64,000 nucleotides of DNA, taken from the NCBI RefSeq assembly GCF_000226115.1, contig NC_016459.1, positions 806,001 through 870,000 of the forward strand. Direction: 5' to 3'. The stretch comes from Thermothielavioides terrestris NRRL 8126 (lineage: Eukaryota > Ascomycota > Sordariomycetes > Sordariales > Chaetomiaceae). How positions within the stretch are numbered: position 1 is the stretch's first letter; every line of letters begins with the position of its first letter. The position numbers and the translations under genes were made by a program. Under the pieces are notes generated by a model that had not been told where the DNA came from, did no database searches, and worked only from the letters and a program-made list of their open reading frames with translations. Shown in pieces: positions 21,801 through 36,400 of this stretch.

Positions 21801-24800
21801 GTTTCCTCGACGATGATATAGATAAAGTGGTTTTTTATCTTATTTTATAGAAGTCCTATATACTGCTCTTTAACACTCTTTTTTATATTGTATATCCTTA
21901 TTCTTTATCTTCTTCGTCTAGATAGACAAAGATTGAATTATTGTCCTATTTAAAAGGGAAGAGGGGGACCCTAGTTGGAAACCCCTTTTTCAACTAGAGG
22001 CTAAGATAGAGATTTAAGTATAAGGTTAGATATACTTTGAAGATATTTATACTCTAGAAGAATATTATAAATAAGGTTCGACTAGTCGATTTAGTACTAT
22101 TAGATGGCTCTATACTAGAGGGAGACCTATTATAGTAAGAAAAGCGGCTTATAAAGGCTAAGGCAAAGATATAGTTCAAGAAGGAATAGAACAATCTTAT
22201 AGTCCTTTGTTTCTTAGATCTTAAGCTAGGCTTAAGGCTTACTGAGGAGCGTCTTTAAGTAATACTTACTACTATAGATAGGTTCTTCAATAAGCTAGAA
22301 AAGGAGATGTTTACTAAGATCTTATAAAACTAGGAAGCTATACTTATATAGGATTTCACTAAATATAGGTGTATCTATAAGGATATTGTTCTACCCTAGT
22401 ATATTAAAACTATCCTATATAAGGCCTAGTAGAGCAAGTCTATTTTAATTCTGAAGCTGCTAATATAGAAGGTCATTGATCTATTTAAAGAGAGGCAGAT
22501 ATATAGGATTATCGAATATAGCTATATAAGCTATTGCAATAACTAGTTCTTTGTTCTTAAGAAGGATAGTAGATTATAGCTTATTAATGATACTTAAAAG
22601 GCCAATGCTATAACGATCTACAATACTTTTGTCCTACCTACTATAGAGGAATTTAATAAGGACTTTAGTAGCTATAAGCTAATGTCTCTTCTAGATCTCT
22701 TCTCTAGTTACAACTAGGTCAATCTCGATAAGCGGAGCTACGATTTAACGATCTTTTTAATATCGATTGGTCTCTTCTATATATATATATTATTGATAGG
22801 GGGTATAAATTCTATTGCCTAGTTCTAATAGGCTATAACAACGATCTTTAGTAACTTTATCCTAGATGTTTGTCGAGTCTATCTAGATAATATTATAGTA
22901 AAAGGTCCTTGATCTAATTATAATAGCTATCTAAATAGAGGAGGACGTTGTAAATTTATTGTTAAGCATCTTAAGAATATCGATATAGTATTGCTAAATG
23001 TAGAGCTAGTAAATACGACTATCGCTATAATAAAGTCGAAGTAGGTATAGCTAAAAGCGGTCCTACTTAGTTATCTTTATATACTTAATAGGCACCTTCC
23101 TAAGGAAGTAAAGGTGATTAAGATAAGGGAGTAGAAAACCTATTCTAACGTTAAGAAGATATATACCTTCGTTAGAATAGTCGGATACTACTAAATCTAG
23201 ATTAAAGGCTTTACAATCATTGTAATTCCTCTTTATACCTTGATAAAGAAGGATATTAAGTAGACTTAGGGGCCTACTGAATAGAAAGCGATAGACAAGT
23301 TAAAGGAGAAAATCACTACTACTCTAGTCTTTACAACGCTTGTCTATAGCGATCTATAGTATAGTATAATCTTCCTAGTTTACAATGCTAGTATCCTTAG
23401 CTAGGGAGGTGTACTTAAGTAGGTTGGTCCTAATAGCAAAAGACACCTATATAGGTTCAAGAGCAGTATCTAGTTAGAGGTAGAGAAATAGTATAATGCT
23501 ATAAAGAGGGAGCTAAAGGGGCTACTCTTCCTCCTAAAGTGTTTTCGCTACTACCTTTTTAACGTATATTTTACTATAGAGACTAATACTCTAGTTCTAG
23601 TCTATTAGCTTAATAGTATTGTAAACGATGTTCTAGGTACTTTTATAATACGCTAGATTACCTAGATCCGTTTATTCGACTTCGAGGTCAAGTATATCCT
23701 AGGCCCTAAAAACGTTGTAGCCAACGTATTGTCTTATAAGCCGTCTAGGCCCTTTAACTATATAGAGAAGGAGTTGGAGGAGGATATCGACGACTAGGTC
23801 GACGTCTAAATCTTTGTCAACTATATAGGCGAAGAGACTTTGTATCTAGAGGGGAAACTGGAACCTATCCACCTTTAGAATAGTTATTCCTAGCGCTTCT
23901 AGGATATTACCTACTTCCTATCGACGATAGAAGCTCTATCTAGCTATAGTCTATACTAAAAGCGATATTAGCTTAAAAGGGAAACGTTGAAATACTTTGT
24001 TGAGGATTGTCACCTTTTCCTCTAAAGTACAAATTTTATATAGTGTTATAGGTGTATTGTTAATACCTCTAAAGAGAGGCGTTTGATCTTTGACTAGTGT
24101 TATAATAAGGTTGGCTATTATAGAAGGGAGCCAACGTACTAATAGGTGACGAACTACTACTATTAGCGTAGTATATACGAAGATGTGGCGAACTAGATTC
24201 GGGTTTATACCCTATATTAAACGTATAATGCCTAGAGCTTTAAGGAAGTAGTAGGTTGGATAGCGTCTCCGCCTTTTCCTTTTGCTAAATGGTACCTCGA
24301 TATCTAATATATACTATCTAGCTATAAGAAGAAGAAGTGTTTCCTTATCGAGGCTCGCAACGATCTTATAGGATATATTAAGGCTAAGATCCTACTAAAC
24401 AAATCCTCTAAGTCCGTTAAGTCCTTTATTTTATAGTATATCCTTTATCGCTAGGGTTATCCTATAGTTATAGTTGTCGATAAAGGCTTTAAGTTCAAGG
24501 GCGAAGTCAAGGAGATCCTTTGTAAATTAGGTATTAAGAGAGTTATTATCTTACTATATAATTTGTATATAAACGGTGTAAATGAGGCTAGCTATATCCT
24601 AATTGCTATCTTACTTATAAAGATGACTAATAGTATAGGAAAGAGGTAGAGGAAGGTCCTTCTATATATCTTATATATAGATTGTACAACTATTAGGGGC
24701 TTTTATAGGATATCTCCCTTCTTGTTTGCCTATAATTATAAGCCTATTAGTCTAGTTGAGTTTGATGTTCCTATATAGCAAATTCTTACCTAGGACTCTG

Positions 24801-25260
24801 TCTACACCTAGTTAGAGAGAGAAGATCCTATAAAGGTCTATACAAAGCTTATTGCCCTCTATGCCTATGTCCTCTAGGAAGTAGAGTATAATTATAAGAT
24901 TGCTACTAAACAGGTTGCTATAGCCTATAAAAAGATAGCTAAACGCTACAATAAGGCCTATAAACATAAATTTTACCCTAAAAATGTAGTTATATCCATC
25001 AATGATCTTGTCCTTATCTATAACAATATACGTCAACTAGATATAAGCTTAGTTCAGAAGCTAGAATATCGCTAGTTTAGCCTATTCTATATTTAGATAA
25101 TCAAAGACTAGAACATTTACTTCCTAGAGACTCTAGACAATATACCTATCTAGACGCTATATCCTCTGAACTATATAAAGAAATTCTTTAGCTAGATAAT
25201 ATCTAGCTAGAAGTGGATAGACTAACCCCGTTCTATTATAGAGAGGAGTATTATAATAGT
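18840..25260 (+). pseudogene. Decayed gag-pol of the inner Gypsy element
   Basis: Boundaries are approximate. A gag-like Lys/Glu-rich region spans about 18.8-20.6 kb. An aspartic protease motif reads ALIDSSSKYNYISINV near 21.34 kb. The reverse transcriptase spans about 22.4-23.2 kb, with LMSLLDLFSSYN and an active site reading VYLDNIIV where YIDD is expected. RNase H follows near 23.5-23.8 kb (YFTIETNTLVL, ending GPKNVVANVLS). The integrase core lies near 24.3-24.7 kb (VVDKGFKFKGEVKEILCKLG). Every stop read is TAG or TAA. These are standard proteins for reverse transcription and integration; none can be functional now. The domain order RT-RNaseH-IN identifies Ty3/Gypsy rather than Copia. Confidence 0.8.
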
Positions 25261-25998
25261 AGATACTACAACGAGGTTAGCGACAAGGGCTATAGCGACA
25301 GGGAGTGAGATTCTATAAATATATATCTCTCAACGCCCGCTAACGACGGCGAAAGGGAATATAGCGTTACTAACAATATTAGCCTTAACTAGGTAGAAGA
25401 GGACTACGCCTATATCTTTACTAGCCTAGATAGCTACGCTAATCACTTAAGTAGGCTTCCCTATAATAGCGTTATAGTTTTAGATTGCAATAAGGTCTAT
25501 AGTATAAGCGATTACAACAATAGGATACTAAGAGAGGATAGTATAGAGGACACTACGATTATAGTTGAGGAGGAGGTCCTTAAGGAAGAAACCCCTAGTC
25601 GTACTATAGCGCCTTAGGCTAGTTAGACTCGTTTAACTATAAAGGGGGTAAGGAAGGAGCGACCTTATTAGGAGCTTATCGTCGAAATCCCTTGTAGAAA
25701 GCCACCTAGTTTTTGACATTAGCCCTCTAGATATATAGGGATATACATTCTAGAAGAGGGGGAGAGCGTAGAAGCTACTATCTCTAATAGTTTCACTAGC
25801 GTTTAGCTACGTTTCCTTCCTAATATCTATTGTTATATTGGCCTCCTATTCGCCAATAATGTCTCTATCAGCTATATCTTATTTAGTCTTTGTCTATCTA
25901 CTATCCTTCGCTCGTTTTTAGCCCTCGAGACTTTATTCTTTTCGCTAGTACCTAAGTTTTTTTCCTAGGGGGTAACCCTACTCTTAGGAGCCTTATAG

Positions 25999-26625
25999 TC
26001 ATTTGTACCTTTTTCTTTTTACTTCTGTCCTCTAGATAGATAGTTTCTATTGTATAGGACTAAGTTTCTTAGAGCTAAAGCCGAAGCTAAGAAAAATCTG
26101 TGATTAGAGTATATAGTCTTTTAATCTACTGTCTATAGGCTAAGCTCCTAGACTATATCCTACCCTTTGCTTATCCCTGTCCATTGTCTCTATCCCTTAG
26201 CGATATAAGCTTTTATAGTTAGCCTAGTACTATACTATTTACTCTTTAATAGTATCCTCTAGTAGGATAAACCACTTTTGGCCTACCTCTTCTAGGCGTA
26301 GCTTTAGCCTAGGATCGTTCTTTAGATTGTATAGAAGATAGCTCTATAAGATCAAGTCCTAAGCTAGGTACTTCTAATCATTCCTATAGATATAAGTCTA
26401 AGTGTACTCCTTCTCTAACTAGATATAGTTGGTGCATTTGTTGCTAAAGAGAAGGGTAAGAGAAGCGTAGCTATTGAAGGGCTAAGTTATATAGACGTCC
26501 TTGTCTTTACTAAAAGGAGTTGTTAAACGTTAGTATAACAGTTTATAGCTATAGCAAGGTACTTTATTGCTATAGGAGTATTAGTCTTCCTCTACTTAGA
26601 GGGCAAATATAAAAGGGAAGCGTAG
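25999..26625 (-). pseudogene. Decayed antisense ORF inside the inner Gypsy element, unknown
   Basis: On the minus strand 208 codons are free of TGA until the final TGA at 25999-26001. The only interruptions are TAA/TAG codons of the kind made by RIP. The reading is rich in Leu, Tyr, Lys and Asp, with stretches such as YNLKNDPRLKLRLEEVG and WFILLEDTIKE. I do not recognise the family, and the ORF may continue past 26625. It lies between the integrase and the large sense ORF, on the opposite strand to both. It could be a captured gene, a separate decayed element, or chance openness in TGA-poor DNA. Confidence 0.35.
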
Positions 26626-27601
26626 TATTTACTTATAACCCTATACTTAAATTAAAAGCGCTAACGCTTAGTTTAGGTGTATAGCAAAATAATATATCCA
26701 ACGCCTAAGTGGTCCGCTATTATAATGCTTTATAAACACTAGACGAAGAACCAAGGTATTATAGTACTATTTAATTACGTTAACTAGCCTATCGTCGATA
26801 TAAACTAATTACTATATTCTATACTAATCTTGCTAATTGCTTAGTAGGACCTATTGGACGTATAGTAGTCTAACGTTTAGTTGGAAGATCTTGATTATAC
26901 TGTAGATAGCCTTATATTCAACCGAGATTATAGTATATTCGTTAGTATAGCGTTTATCTTTCGGTATTGGCAGATCCTTTATTTTACTCTAAACCACCTA
27001 GATATACTTCTAGGCTATAAAAATATTTGTCTTTAGTACTAGCGAAAGATTAATCTAATAGCTTACAATCCTATATAACAATGGCCTCTAGTCGTCTACT
27101 TTATCAGTGATTTCCTATAAGACATTGTAGGTATACTAATTGTTTAATATCTTGGTTTTTAGGTTGTAAATTCATATATAGGAGCTATATATAAATTTGA
27201 AAAGGAAGTAGAAGACCCGACTACCAAGAACCTAATCTACCTAGAGAGACAAAGGCACTAAAATAAGGTGATAAGAAGGTTAAAGGAAGAAAATAGTTCT
27301 AGGATAGTAAGGAGGAGAAGAAGGCCTTAAGAAATTAGAGGATAAACACTTATTTCTAGCTAATCAGTGGACGCTATAAACCTTATCTATTTTCTTTTAC
27401 CTAGTTTAGGAAAGAGCTAAGTAGCCCTTCTACCTTGGAAGGCTTGCCCGCCCCTTTTTCTTAATCCTCCTACTAGCTCTCTTACAATCAACTATTTCTT
27501 TCGCCTTGCCTACTACGCCTTGGATTTTTATATAATCGCTTTAATCGGTCTAGATCTTTCTACTTAGAGAGCGACTTTTCTTATAAGCCGATTTTTCATA
27601 T

Positions 27602-29845
27602 ACTATTACAAGCATTGCTATAGGCCGTTGTAGGATTCCCAATTTTATAGGGCCTATATAGCCCTAGGCCAATGTGATTACCAACCTAGGATAGAAATAG
27701 CTGCTTAGAGAGCTTAAGTTTTATATACCACAAGGTTCGTAGAGGCCTACTAACGATAGCGATCAAGCGTAGTATTACACCTCCCTTATAGGGCAAGAGC
27801 TAGACTTAAAGATACTAAGTCACCTTAGGGAGACTAGTCCTAAGCTTTTTCTATTTCTATAGACCCTAAAGAAGTACCTATAAAATATAATTAATCGACG
27901 ACCTAACTAGATCCTAAGCCCTTAGCTCAACACAAATCCTAAGATCGTAAGGTACCTGTTCCTAGGCTAGCTAGAAAGAAGGTCCCCAATAGATCAATTT
28001 TTCGATATTAGTTTTATAAATATAGGTGTTTCGCTCTTCGATATAGAAGGTATACTATTTACTAAGGAATAGCTAGAGGGCTAGATAATCTTAGACGTTA
28101 TATAGTTTTTCTTTCGTTTTTATAAGGATTGTCTCTAGTTCTATCTATAGCTTGTCTTAGATACTAGTCCTATACCAAAGGAGTTCTACTAGTCTAACTA
28201 GAAGGTTATTGTCAACTGTTGTTGTTTCTAAGTCTTCCTTTACTTTGTCGATAGAAGGTATTAGGCTATTATAATCTTCGACTAAGTCGTAGGCTAGCTT
28301 TACTACTTCGACTCTATACTCAAGAGTATAGAGATGTATACTAATATCTTATTAGAGGTCTAGATTGCTTTCTAGTCTATCTATAGGTTCCTTTAGTCGT
28401 AGCTATATAAGGAGGTTATCGTCTACTACTCTTAGCAAAGTTTAGAATAGGAGTATAGATAGTTCGCTCTTAAGTTTATATAGGCCTTTCTTTAAGAGCT
28501 CTAGCCCTACCTTCTAGACGAATAGACGTAGTTTAGGCTACCCTAGCTTTAGCTATACTAGGGAGATAATAAGATAGTTGTATAGTAATATATATTGCAT
28601 TTATAGTTAGGAGCTTATAGGAATACTCTTAGTACCTTCAAGGATTGCCTACTCTATACTAAGGGAATCCCTTCGTTACAATAGGATAAAGGGAAGATAT
28701 ATAAGCTCCCTCTAGACCTATTGTCTCTAACCTAAGAACCTATATAGCCTATACTCTTAGAGTACAACGAAGACGAGGTAATCGAAGTCCTTTAAGCTAA
28801 CGACGTATTTACGTCCAATATCCCCGAATTCAATAACCTACCTACGTATCTTCGTAACTACTTCAGTAATATAGAACTTAGGATCCTAGCTATATACTTA
28901 GTAGCGTTTAAGGAAGCTTAGCTCCCTAACTAGAGTAAAAAAAGAGTGATCGTTGCTATTTAAATTATCTTCGCGCCCTAGTTAAAGAAGGACGTAGCGT
29001 ACTAGGTATACTACTATAGGGTCGTAAGACTCCTATTAGACAGATAGTTTAGTAGCGTACTACCTTTATAAGACCCTATAGGCGACCTTAGACGATAGCT
29101 ATAGGGTACATTTCTAGTACCTAGTACCGTTCTACCTTTCTAATTAGAGGACTAGCTAGTTGCTTTAGGTCTATTAATAGCATTTATAGAGGATCTTAAC
29201 AATATATTGACTTAGCGGAATATCGAAGCTAAGATTATAGAGATTGCTATACTATAAACGACTATAATATAAAGGCTTGTCGATGCTCCTATAGATAAGA
29301 TAGACTAAGAACGCCTCCTTAGGAGTAAGCTAGTTAAGAACCTTAGGGCACTAGTATAAGTAGCCCTTAAAAAGATAGTACTTGATCTCTACCTTTAGGA
29401 AGAGGAGACGCTCGTCTATATGTTTATAAGGAGGCTAGACTATCTTAAGATGTCTTATACTCTAGTATAGAAGCATCTTTAGGCGCAAGGATTATCTATA
29501 TTATCTAGCTAAACGTTACCCTTAGTATAGTATTATAGTAAACGCCCTTATAAAGAGCCTACAAAGCCTAGACGTCTACTTTATCTACTACTATACAACC
29601 TATACAACTGTACCTTCGCCTATAAGTATAAGTATCTAGTATAGTGGCAAGGCTAGGACGTGTATATTAAGGAGGTAGAGGAGTATAAGAGATAGTGTAA
29701 TCAACTACTATAGCTAGCTAGACCTTTATAAGCTGAGAGAGCCGTATATAGAGAGCACCTTAAGGAGTAGCGACGATAAGAGGCGTATATTAGAGAGCTT
29801 TTAAGGTATAAACTTGCCTATAGAAGCGTATAGTAAGCTTAAAAG
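27602..29845 (+). pseudogene. Large decayed third ORF of the inner Gypsy element, unknown
   Basis: About 745 codons can be read in one frame from 27602 to just before the 3' LTR with no frameshift. All interruptions are TAA or TAG. The region carries long plausible stretches, such as PKIVRYLFLG, PEFNNLPTYLRNYFSNIELR, SKRPYKEPTKPRRLLYL, and a basic C-terminus with YIRELLRYKLAY. I recognise no retrotransposon domain in it. It sits where some LTR elements carry an env-like or accessory gene. It may equally be a host gene carried along. The 5' boundary is uncertain because competing frames are open near 27500. Confidence 0.5.
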
Positions 29846-29852
29846 GGAAGTA

Positions 29853-30351
29853 TAGATTAGGGTAATAGACTACTTGGATATAGGGGACCTAGTTTTTCTA
29901 TTTTTCTATTTGTCTTAGAGCGTTATATTCGTTACTAGGGGAGGTCTAACCCTCTAATTATATATATTTAAGTAGGCTAAGCTTATCTTCTTTATTATTA
30001 AGTAAAATATTAAGTAGTTGTTAATATACGTTCGTTGACACTATATTGGTAGTTCTCCTTCTTCTAGAAAGGCTATTGAGCTTCTCCTTTTATTGTCTTA
30101 CCTCTGTCTAGATGATAGGCATTCGAGCTGTTGAGCTCTGACCGTATTCTCGTTGTTTTCTATCTTTTCTACTATATCCCACTAGACGTATCTGAGCTAT
30201 ATGTCTTCCTTTTAGGAGACATCCTTCCTACTACTCGATACGCACTATCTTTATTTGTCTAGAGGGGCACTACATTCCTTTGGGGACTATCTTGCGCGCC
30301 TAGTCCTAGGTGTGATAGAGTAGGTTAGTGTAGAGGTTTTGCACCATTTTA
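29853..30351 (+). repeat. 3' LTR of the inner Gypsy element
   Basis: 499 bp. The inner half is RIP-mutated, while the outer half from about 30100 keeps CA/TG-rich sequence (GAGCTGTTGAGCTCTGACCG). It is followed by the CTAC duplication. Confidence 0.87.
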
Positions 30352-30479
30352 CTACACTAATACTTAGTTAGTCTATTGATTACGTTGGCTAATATAGAAA
30401 ATATACCTCCTAAAGTAGCGAAAGGTCTAGAGAAACCCTCTAGGCTATAAAACTCCCCGAAAGATACGCTAGATATACT

Positions 30480-33400
30480 AGACGACTTTCCTAAACCGAC
30501 CCTACTAGCAATGGCTCGATCCTCTATAGCTCCAACTATACCCTTGATAAAGCAAGTTAAGAAGCGTAATTTAGGCTAAGAATACTAACTAGCTAAGATC
30601 TATAACACCAAGCGCACCTAAGCTAAATACCTAACTATCCTAGCCGCTCAGAGCTACAATACCTAGGATACTACAACTCTCGATTACGATCTATAGGATA
30701 TAGAAGCATCCTTCGTCACTAGGTACAACTTGCAGTCCAATGACTTCGATAACGATTATAAGGGCTCTCCTTATAGTAATAACAAAGTATTAACCTCGAA
30801 GCCTACGAAACTTAGTCGAAATAAGCAGATAATAAAGTATATTGATTAGCGCCTTAACTACCTAGAATATAATCAAATCAACCTAACAGATATACTAATA
30901 GCTCAAGTAGCTAAAGTGATCTAGACAAATATAAAAGAACTGAACTAGAATATACGCTAGATAGAAGCCTACATTATATATCTAGAACGACAATCTACAG
31001 CCTACTCTACAAGAACCTACTCCTAGGCATCGCAACAGGCCTATTAGGAAGCTATAAACCGCCTATATATAGGCATTCTACTGCTTTAGACTTAGCATCA
31101 GCCTTAGCCTACTATCCTAGGCTTTGACAATCTAACGTTGAATAGCCTAGAGCGTATACTAAGACAGCGTATAGTAATAGAGGACTACTACAGACAAGCC
31201 TAGCCGACCTAGGCCTCGCCAATCGACTATCTCCTACAAACGCCTTCAATGTAGCTAGCTACAACTATACTAGTTACATCGCACATTGGCCTAGATCTAC
31301 GTCAGTAGGCACCTACATATCTAGCATAGCCTCACCAGCTAGCATAGCCTTACCTACTAGCATAACCAAACCTACTAACTTAGCCTATATAGCTTACGCT
31401 TATTCAGACTATATACCTAATTCCTGAAGGCGGTATAGCCATTAGCTCCCAGTATAACCTTGTATACGACAGCCTACGCTAGGCAGAACCATATTATCGT
31501 TATCGACCAAACTTATAAAGTAATAGCCCAACGCCTAATAGCTATCGGTACTAAGACAGTACTTACAACTCTAGCTATATAGCAGGTCGGACTAAATTCA
31601 AGGTCAAACATAAGGATATTAGTATATTCGACCCTTTTTACCTAGATCCCAATGGCCTAGAAGTAATTTGCAAAGGCAAAATAATTACTTATACTAACGT
31701 CTATCGCTTCTAAGCCTACATTAAGACCGTTATTAAAGATAACGACAATAGATCTATTAAGTGGTAGATCGTTAAGATATTTCCAATACTCCTTGAAGAT
31801 ACAGCTAAGAACTAGTAGTCCAACGGTATTTCCAACAGCTATCGCCAATTTCTTAAGAAGTAGGGCCTCGATACTATACTAGATGCCCTAAAGCAGCGTT
31901 TTAAGCCTAATTCACTAGTAGCTACTAAGAAGTTCAATATTACCTTCTTATATCTTAAGGACATTGCTACTAACAAAGAAGCCTTTATAGAGTTCGTAGA
32001 GTGTAAGTTGCACTAGGCTCACGCTATAAGCAACGACAACAATAGCAGCATTAACTAGCAAGGAACTATATACTAGATCTAGGAATATATAGATCTAAAT
32101 ATCTAACGCTATATTCGTCACCCCTAGTTTTTCACTTCCCTTGATCAATACCTATATAAATAGGAGCAGTCATAGGCTATATTGAAGTTAGTAGCTACGA
32201 AGAAGCATCCTAATATATAAAAGAAGCTAAGTAGTAAGGAGAAGGAAAAAAAGGCCAAGCAAGCGCCCCAAGATTAGGCTAATAAGTCTCGAAGCAACTA
32301 CAAAGACCGGTACCGCTATAGTGGAGACTACTACCGACTAGCCGACGATAACCGAGATTAGGACAACTACTACGATTATAACGATCGCCGCTATAATGAC
32401 CGCTACTACGACGATTAGCGTAATAATCGGAAAGACCAATGTAACAAACGGAAGGACCGCCGTAACGACCACTATAACGACTGTACGCGCGACCAACCCT
32501 ACAACTACGTGTATTTCGCTAGCGATCCTAAATCTAGAAACGATGCCAATATATCTAACGTTATATTGGAACACTCCGATACCTCTATTGTAGTATCATC
32601 TTCTAAATCAGAGATCACCTATATAGTTATCGACTTAGAGCTTATATACTATAAGTGCTATAAGACTTTTTAAGCTAAGTCAAAGGTACAGTAATACGTT
32701 AAAACCTATAAGAGCATAGGCCTAAGACACGCTCAGAAGAACTATATAGCTAACTAAGCCACGCCTAAATGCTATACTTATAGCTATTATGCTACTACTC
32801 TAGGTTGGCGCAACGCCCTATTCTGACATTTAAAGTATTGCAAAGACGTAAAAAATAGCATTTTTCGCCACCTAGCTAATCTTAGAGCTATAGAACTTAA
32901 AACGGCATCTATAGCGGTAGAATCTATAGAAAAATCAGCTATAGAACGTAAATCGGAGACTCTTAAAGTTATAGTATACTAGGTCAAAGAAGCTCTAGTC
33001 CTAGAATCCAACGATAGCATCGATAGTCCTTTAGGCAACTACACCTACCTTTGTATTACCGCCTACACAAAGGAAGAAGGCGAGGAACTAAAAGTATACC
33101 TTGACCTAAGAGCTAGCTGTTTAATTATCAACTACAACCTATTAAACCTACTCGATTATACTATCGAGCATCGTAAAAGCAAGGTGATAAGCGTTAGTAA
33201 TAAGAAGCTAGCCCTTTCGTAGTAGACCACTTTTACTATCTTCCTAGTTAGTATAGAGAATAGTAAGCCTACCTTATATAAGTTTACCCACTCTGCCTAG
33301 GTAGTTGATTCACTAGGATCTAATCTACTTCTCGGCAATAACGTCTTAGATAGCTACCGCGCTCTAATCGACTATAATACAAAGAAGGTTGACCTCTAGG

Positions 33401-36400
33401 CCTTTAAATTTACTATCCTATTCACCATCAACATATATTTTATACCGTATATATATAAGGTTAAGACTATCTATACGATTATACTCCTGCCTAACTAGGA
33501 AGCAGAGATCCTAGTCGAATACAAGCCTCTACTAAAGGGCCAATCCTTTATATTCTACTCAGAGCACCTAGCCATTTACTATATAGTAGTTATAGCTAAG
33601 ACTACTAAAGTAGCTACTATTAAGAACACCTCGTACAGTATTATTAAGATCCTAAAGCGGTACCTAGTAGGTAAAATCTACAAATATAAGGATAGCAGTT
33701 TCCTAGTATATTCTTAGACTTCCGCTCTAACTACACTAGTAGCCAATATAGCAATAACTATAATAGCTACTCTAGCTATAGCTATAGATATCGAACCCCC
33801 TTCTTTAGTAGCGTAGTCTACTACGATTATACCGATCAACAGCGAATTCGTCTTTAATAACTATATCGCAGCTATAGCATAGAACAGCTACAGCACCTAG
33901 AAGCTATCAATGATCCCGACCATCAACCTTACGAAGGCTACTTTAGTTAGCGAGTTCAACGACACCGAATCTGCTACCCTAATAAGCAACTACGTCTTCC
34001 AACTAATATAGGCCAATGAACCTAAAGAACTAGCTAGCAAGCTATTTATACCAGAGAAATAGTCCACCTTAGGCCTTCGCATAGATCCAAGCTTTAACAA
34101 AATCGTTACCAAGGACAGAGTACATATATATACCAAGGATCCCAATACTACCTAGCGATTTATTAAGGTTATCGAGCAATATCCTAGCCTCTAGAAGGAT
34201 AAAGGCCTTGTTTAGCAAAGCCCTAACAAACTAATATATATACCACTAGTAGAGGGCTAGTAGCACTAAAAGGTCAATGCCTAATCCTACCTACTAAGCA
34301 AGAAAGATTGTAAAATACTTAATAAGACGTTCGACAGCCTATATAAGCAAGGCTATATAATATAGGCAACATATACCACGCCTTTCACGTACCTAGTATT
34401 CGTCATTTAGAGGCTAGGGCACAATAGAGAACTCAAGGGCCACATCGTCATCGATCTATAGAGTCTAAACCACGTAACAGTGCCTAATAACTACTCTCTA
34501 CCTCTACAATTAGAAATTATCGCTAAGTTATATAGCAAGCACTTTATTATAGCGATCGACGCTACCTCGTTTTTCTACTAGTTTAGCATTTCTCCTCTGT
34601 ACTAAGATCGATTTACTCTAATTAGTCTATACGGCCTTAAGTAGCCTATAGTTTGCTTAATAGGTTACTATAACTCGCCTACCTATATACAACGCATTAT
34701 AGACTAGCTTTTAAAGCTACATTCGTTATATATACGAGCTTTTATTAACGACATTATAATCTACTTAAACAATGCTAAGGATTATACGCGCTACTTAGAT
34801 ACAATATTCAGCTTTTTCGTAGACAAGAATATCGCCCTATTGCCTACCAAGTTATACGTTAGTTATCTAAACGTAGAACTACTTGGTTTCTATATCGACA
34901 GTCTAGGCCTTATAACGACTATACAATATGTCAAAGCCTTTAAGTAGCTCGCCTTTCTATATACTCTTAAGGCACTTAAGCAATATATTAGCGCTCCAGG
35001 CTTTTTACGGCACTTGATTCCGTACTATACGCAGTTAATGGAACTTCTATAGGCTCGCAAGACCGCCTTGCTAAGGAAGGGCTATGAAGAAGGCTATATT
35101 AAGGCCAGTAACACCTTTAAAAGGACCGCTTATTACCTAAAAACGACCTTTGAGCCTATTTAACAAAGAAACTATCCTTTAAAGCAATCTAAGCTATAAT
35201 TTACAAGGAAGATTCAACTATTCTATACTACTTCAATCCTAACAAGCAGCTCTTTATATAAATCGACGGCTACCTAGAGCGTAGGTTTAGTATAATAGTA
35301 TTCTACCTACACAATGGCTATAAGTAGGAGCCTAGCACGCCGATTCCCTTAAAACAGGTCCTCCTAATTATATTCCTTAGCTAGTGCCTAACGAAGGCTG
35401 AGATATGGTATAGACCTTTAGAGCAGGAGGTTGCCTATCTAGTGTAGGCTGTTAAAAAGCTTTGCACTATAATCTACTTAGCTAGGCTTCTAGTTAATGT
35501 ACTTATAGACTACGCTACTATATATAGCATTGTTGCATAGACTTAGCTCAATACCTCGTTAATCAATTAAACTAATCGACAGGTTATTACTACCTCTATT
35601 TACCTCTCAGAGTACAACCTTCAGCTATACTACCTACCTAGCCGCCTTAACTTTATACTAGATACTCTAAACTAGCTAAGGGTGATATAGGATCTCATTA
35701 AACGCCTACAAGGCCTCGTTATACTCGACAATGTAATATTCGCTTTTGCTGAAGCCTATATAAAAGATTCGCTATATCAAAGGTTTATTATAGCCTATAA
35801 GGAAGACTCTAAATACAAAGCTATTATCGATAACCTTACTAGCAACTCGCTATCCGCTAAGGGCAACAGAGCTTTCTTACGTCCTAGGCTACCTTTTATA
35901 ATAGTCGATAGCCTAATCTACAATACCTAGCTATATAGCGTACACCTTCTTTATATACTATTCGGCATAATCAAGGAGGTACTTAGCCTAGTATATAATG
36001 CTAAACACCACTTTAGCGTAGAACATATATTGTATAATCTACATAGTATATCGATAGTTAATAAAACCTAGGAGGTCAAGAAGTATATAGCGCACTACCT
36101 ATTATACCGCCTTAACGCTATAGGTCGATAAAAGCTGATTAGCGAGTACTAGCCAATTTAGCTAAGCGATATACTCCTAATATATATAATTACAATCGAC
36201 TTCATTGTAAGCCTTTTGAGTATACTATTAAAGGGTTCCTTCTAGCAACTAGAAGGCTATAACACCTTCGACGCAATAATAACTATATCCTATAAAAATA
36301 GTAAGCGGACCCTCCTATTGCTAGGCAACGGTAGATACTTAGCGAAGGATTAGAGCTATATTCTTACACGTTAGTTACTCTTATCTAACTAGGATATACT

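Larger units (their letters stand above)
17388..30351 (+). mobile_element. Inner Ty3/Gypsy retrotransposon (12.96 kb) nested in the outer element
   Basis: Bounded by two 499-bp LTRs (17388-17886 and 29853-30351), starting TGGATTAGGG and ending in ATTTCA or its RIP form ATTTTA. Target duplication is CTAC (17384-17387 and 30352-30355), or ACTAC if the last A is counted outside. A purine tract (AAAAGGGAAG) precedes the 3' LTR. Internal order is gag, protease, reverse transcriptase, RNase H, integrase, then about 4.6 kb of extra sequence with decayed ORFs. All in-frame stops I read are TAA/TAG, as RIP of CAA, CAG and TGG would give. It is unusually long for a fungal Gypsy element. Confidence 0.88.

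Noticed and set aside
32338..32574. Val/Ile-rich minus-strand frame that looks like a membrane protein
   Set aside because: Artefact of a simple CGA/TAC-type repeat in the gag region of the outer Gypsy element.
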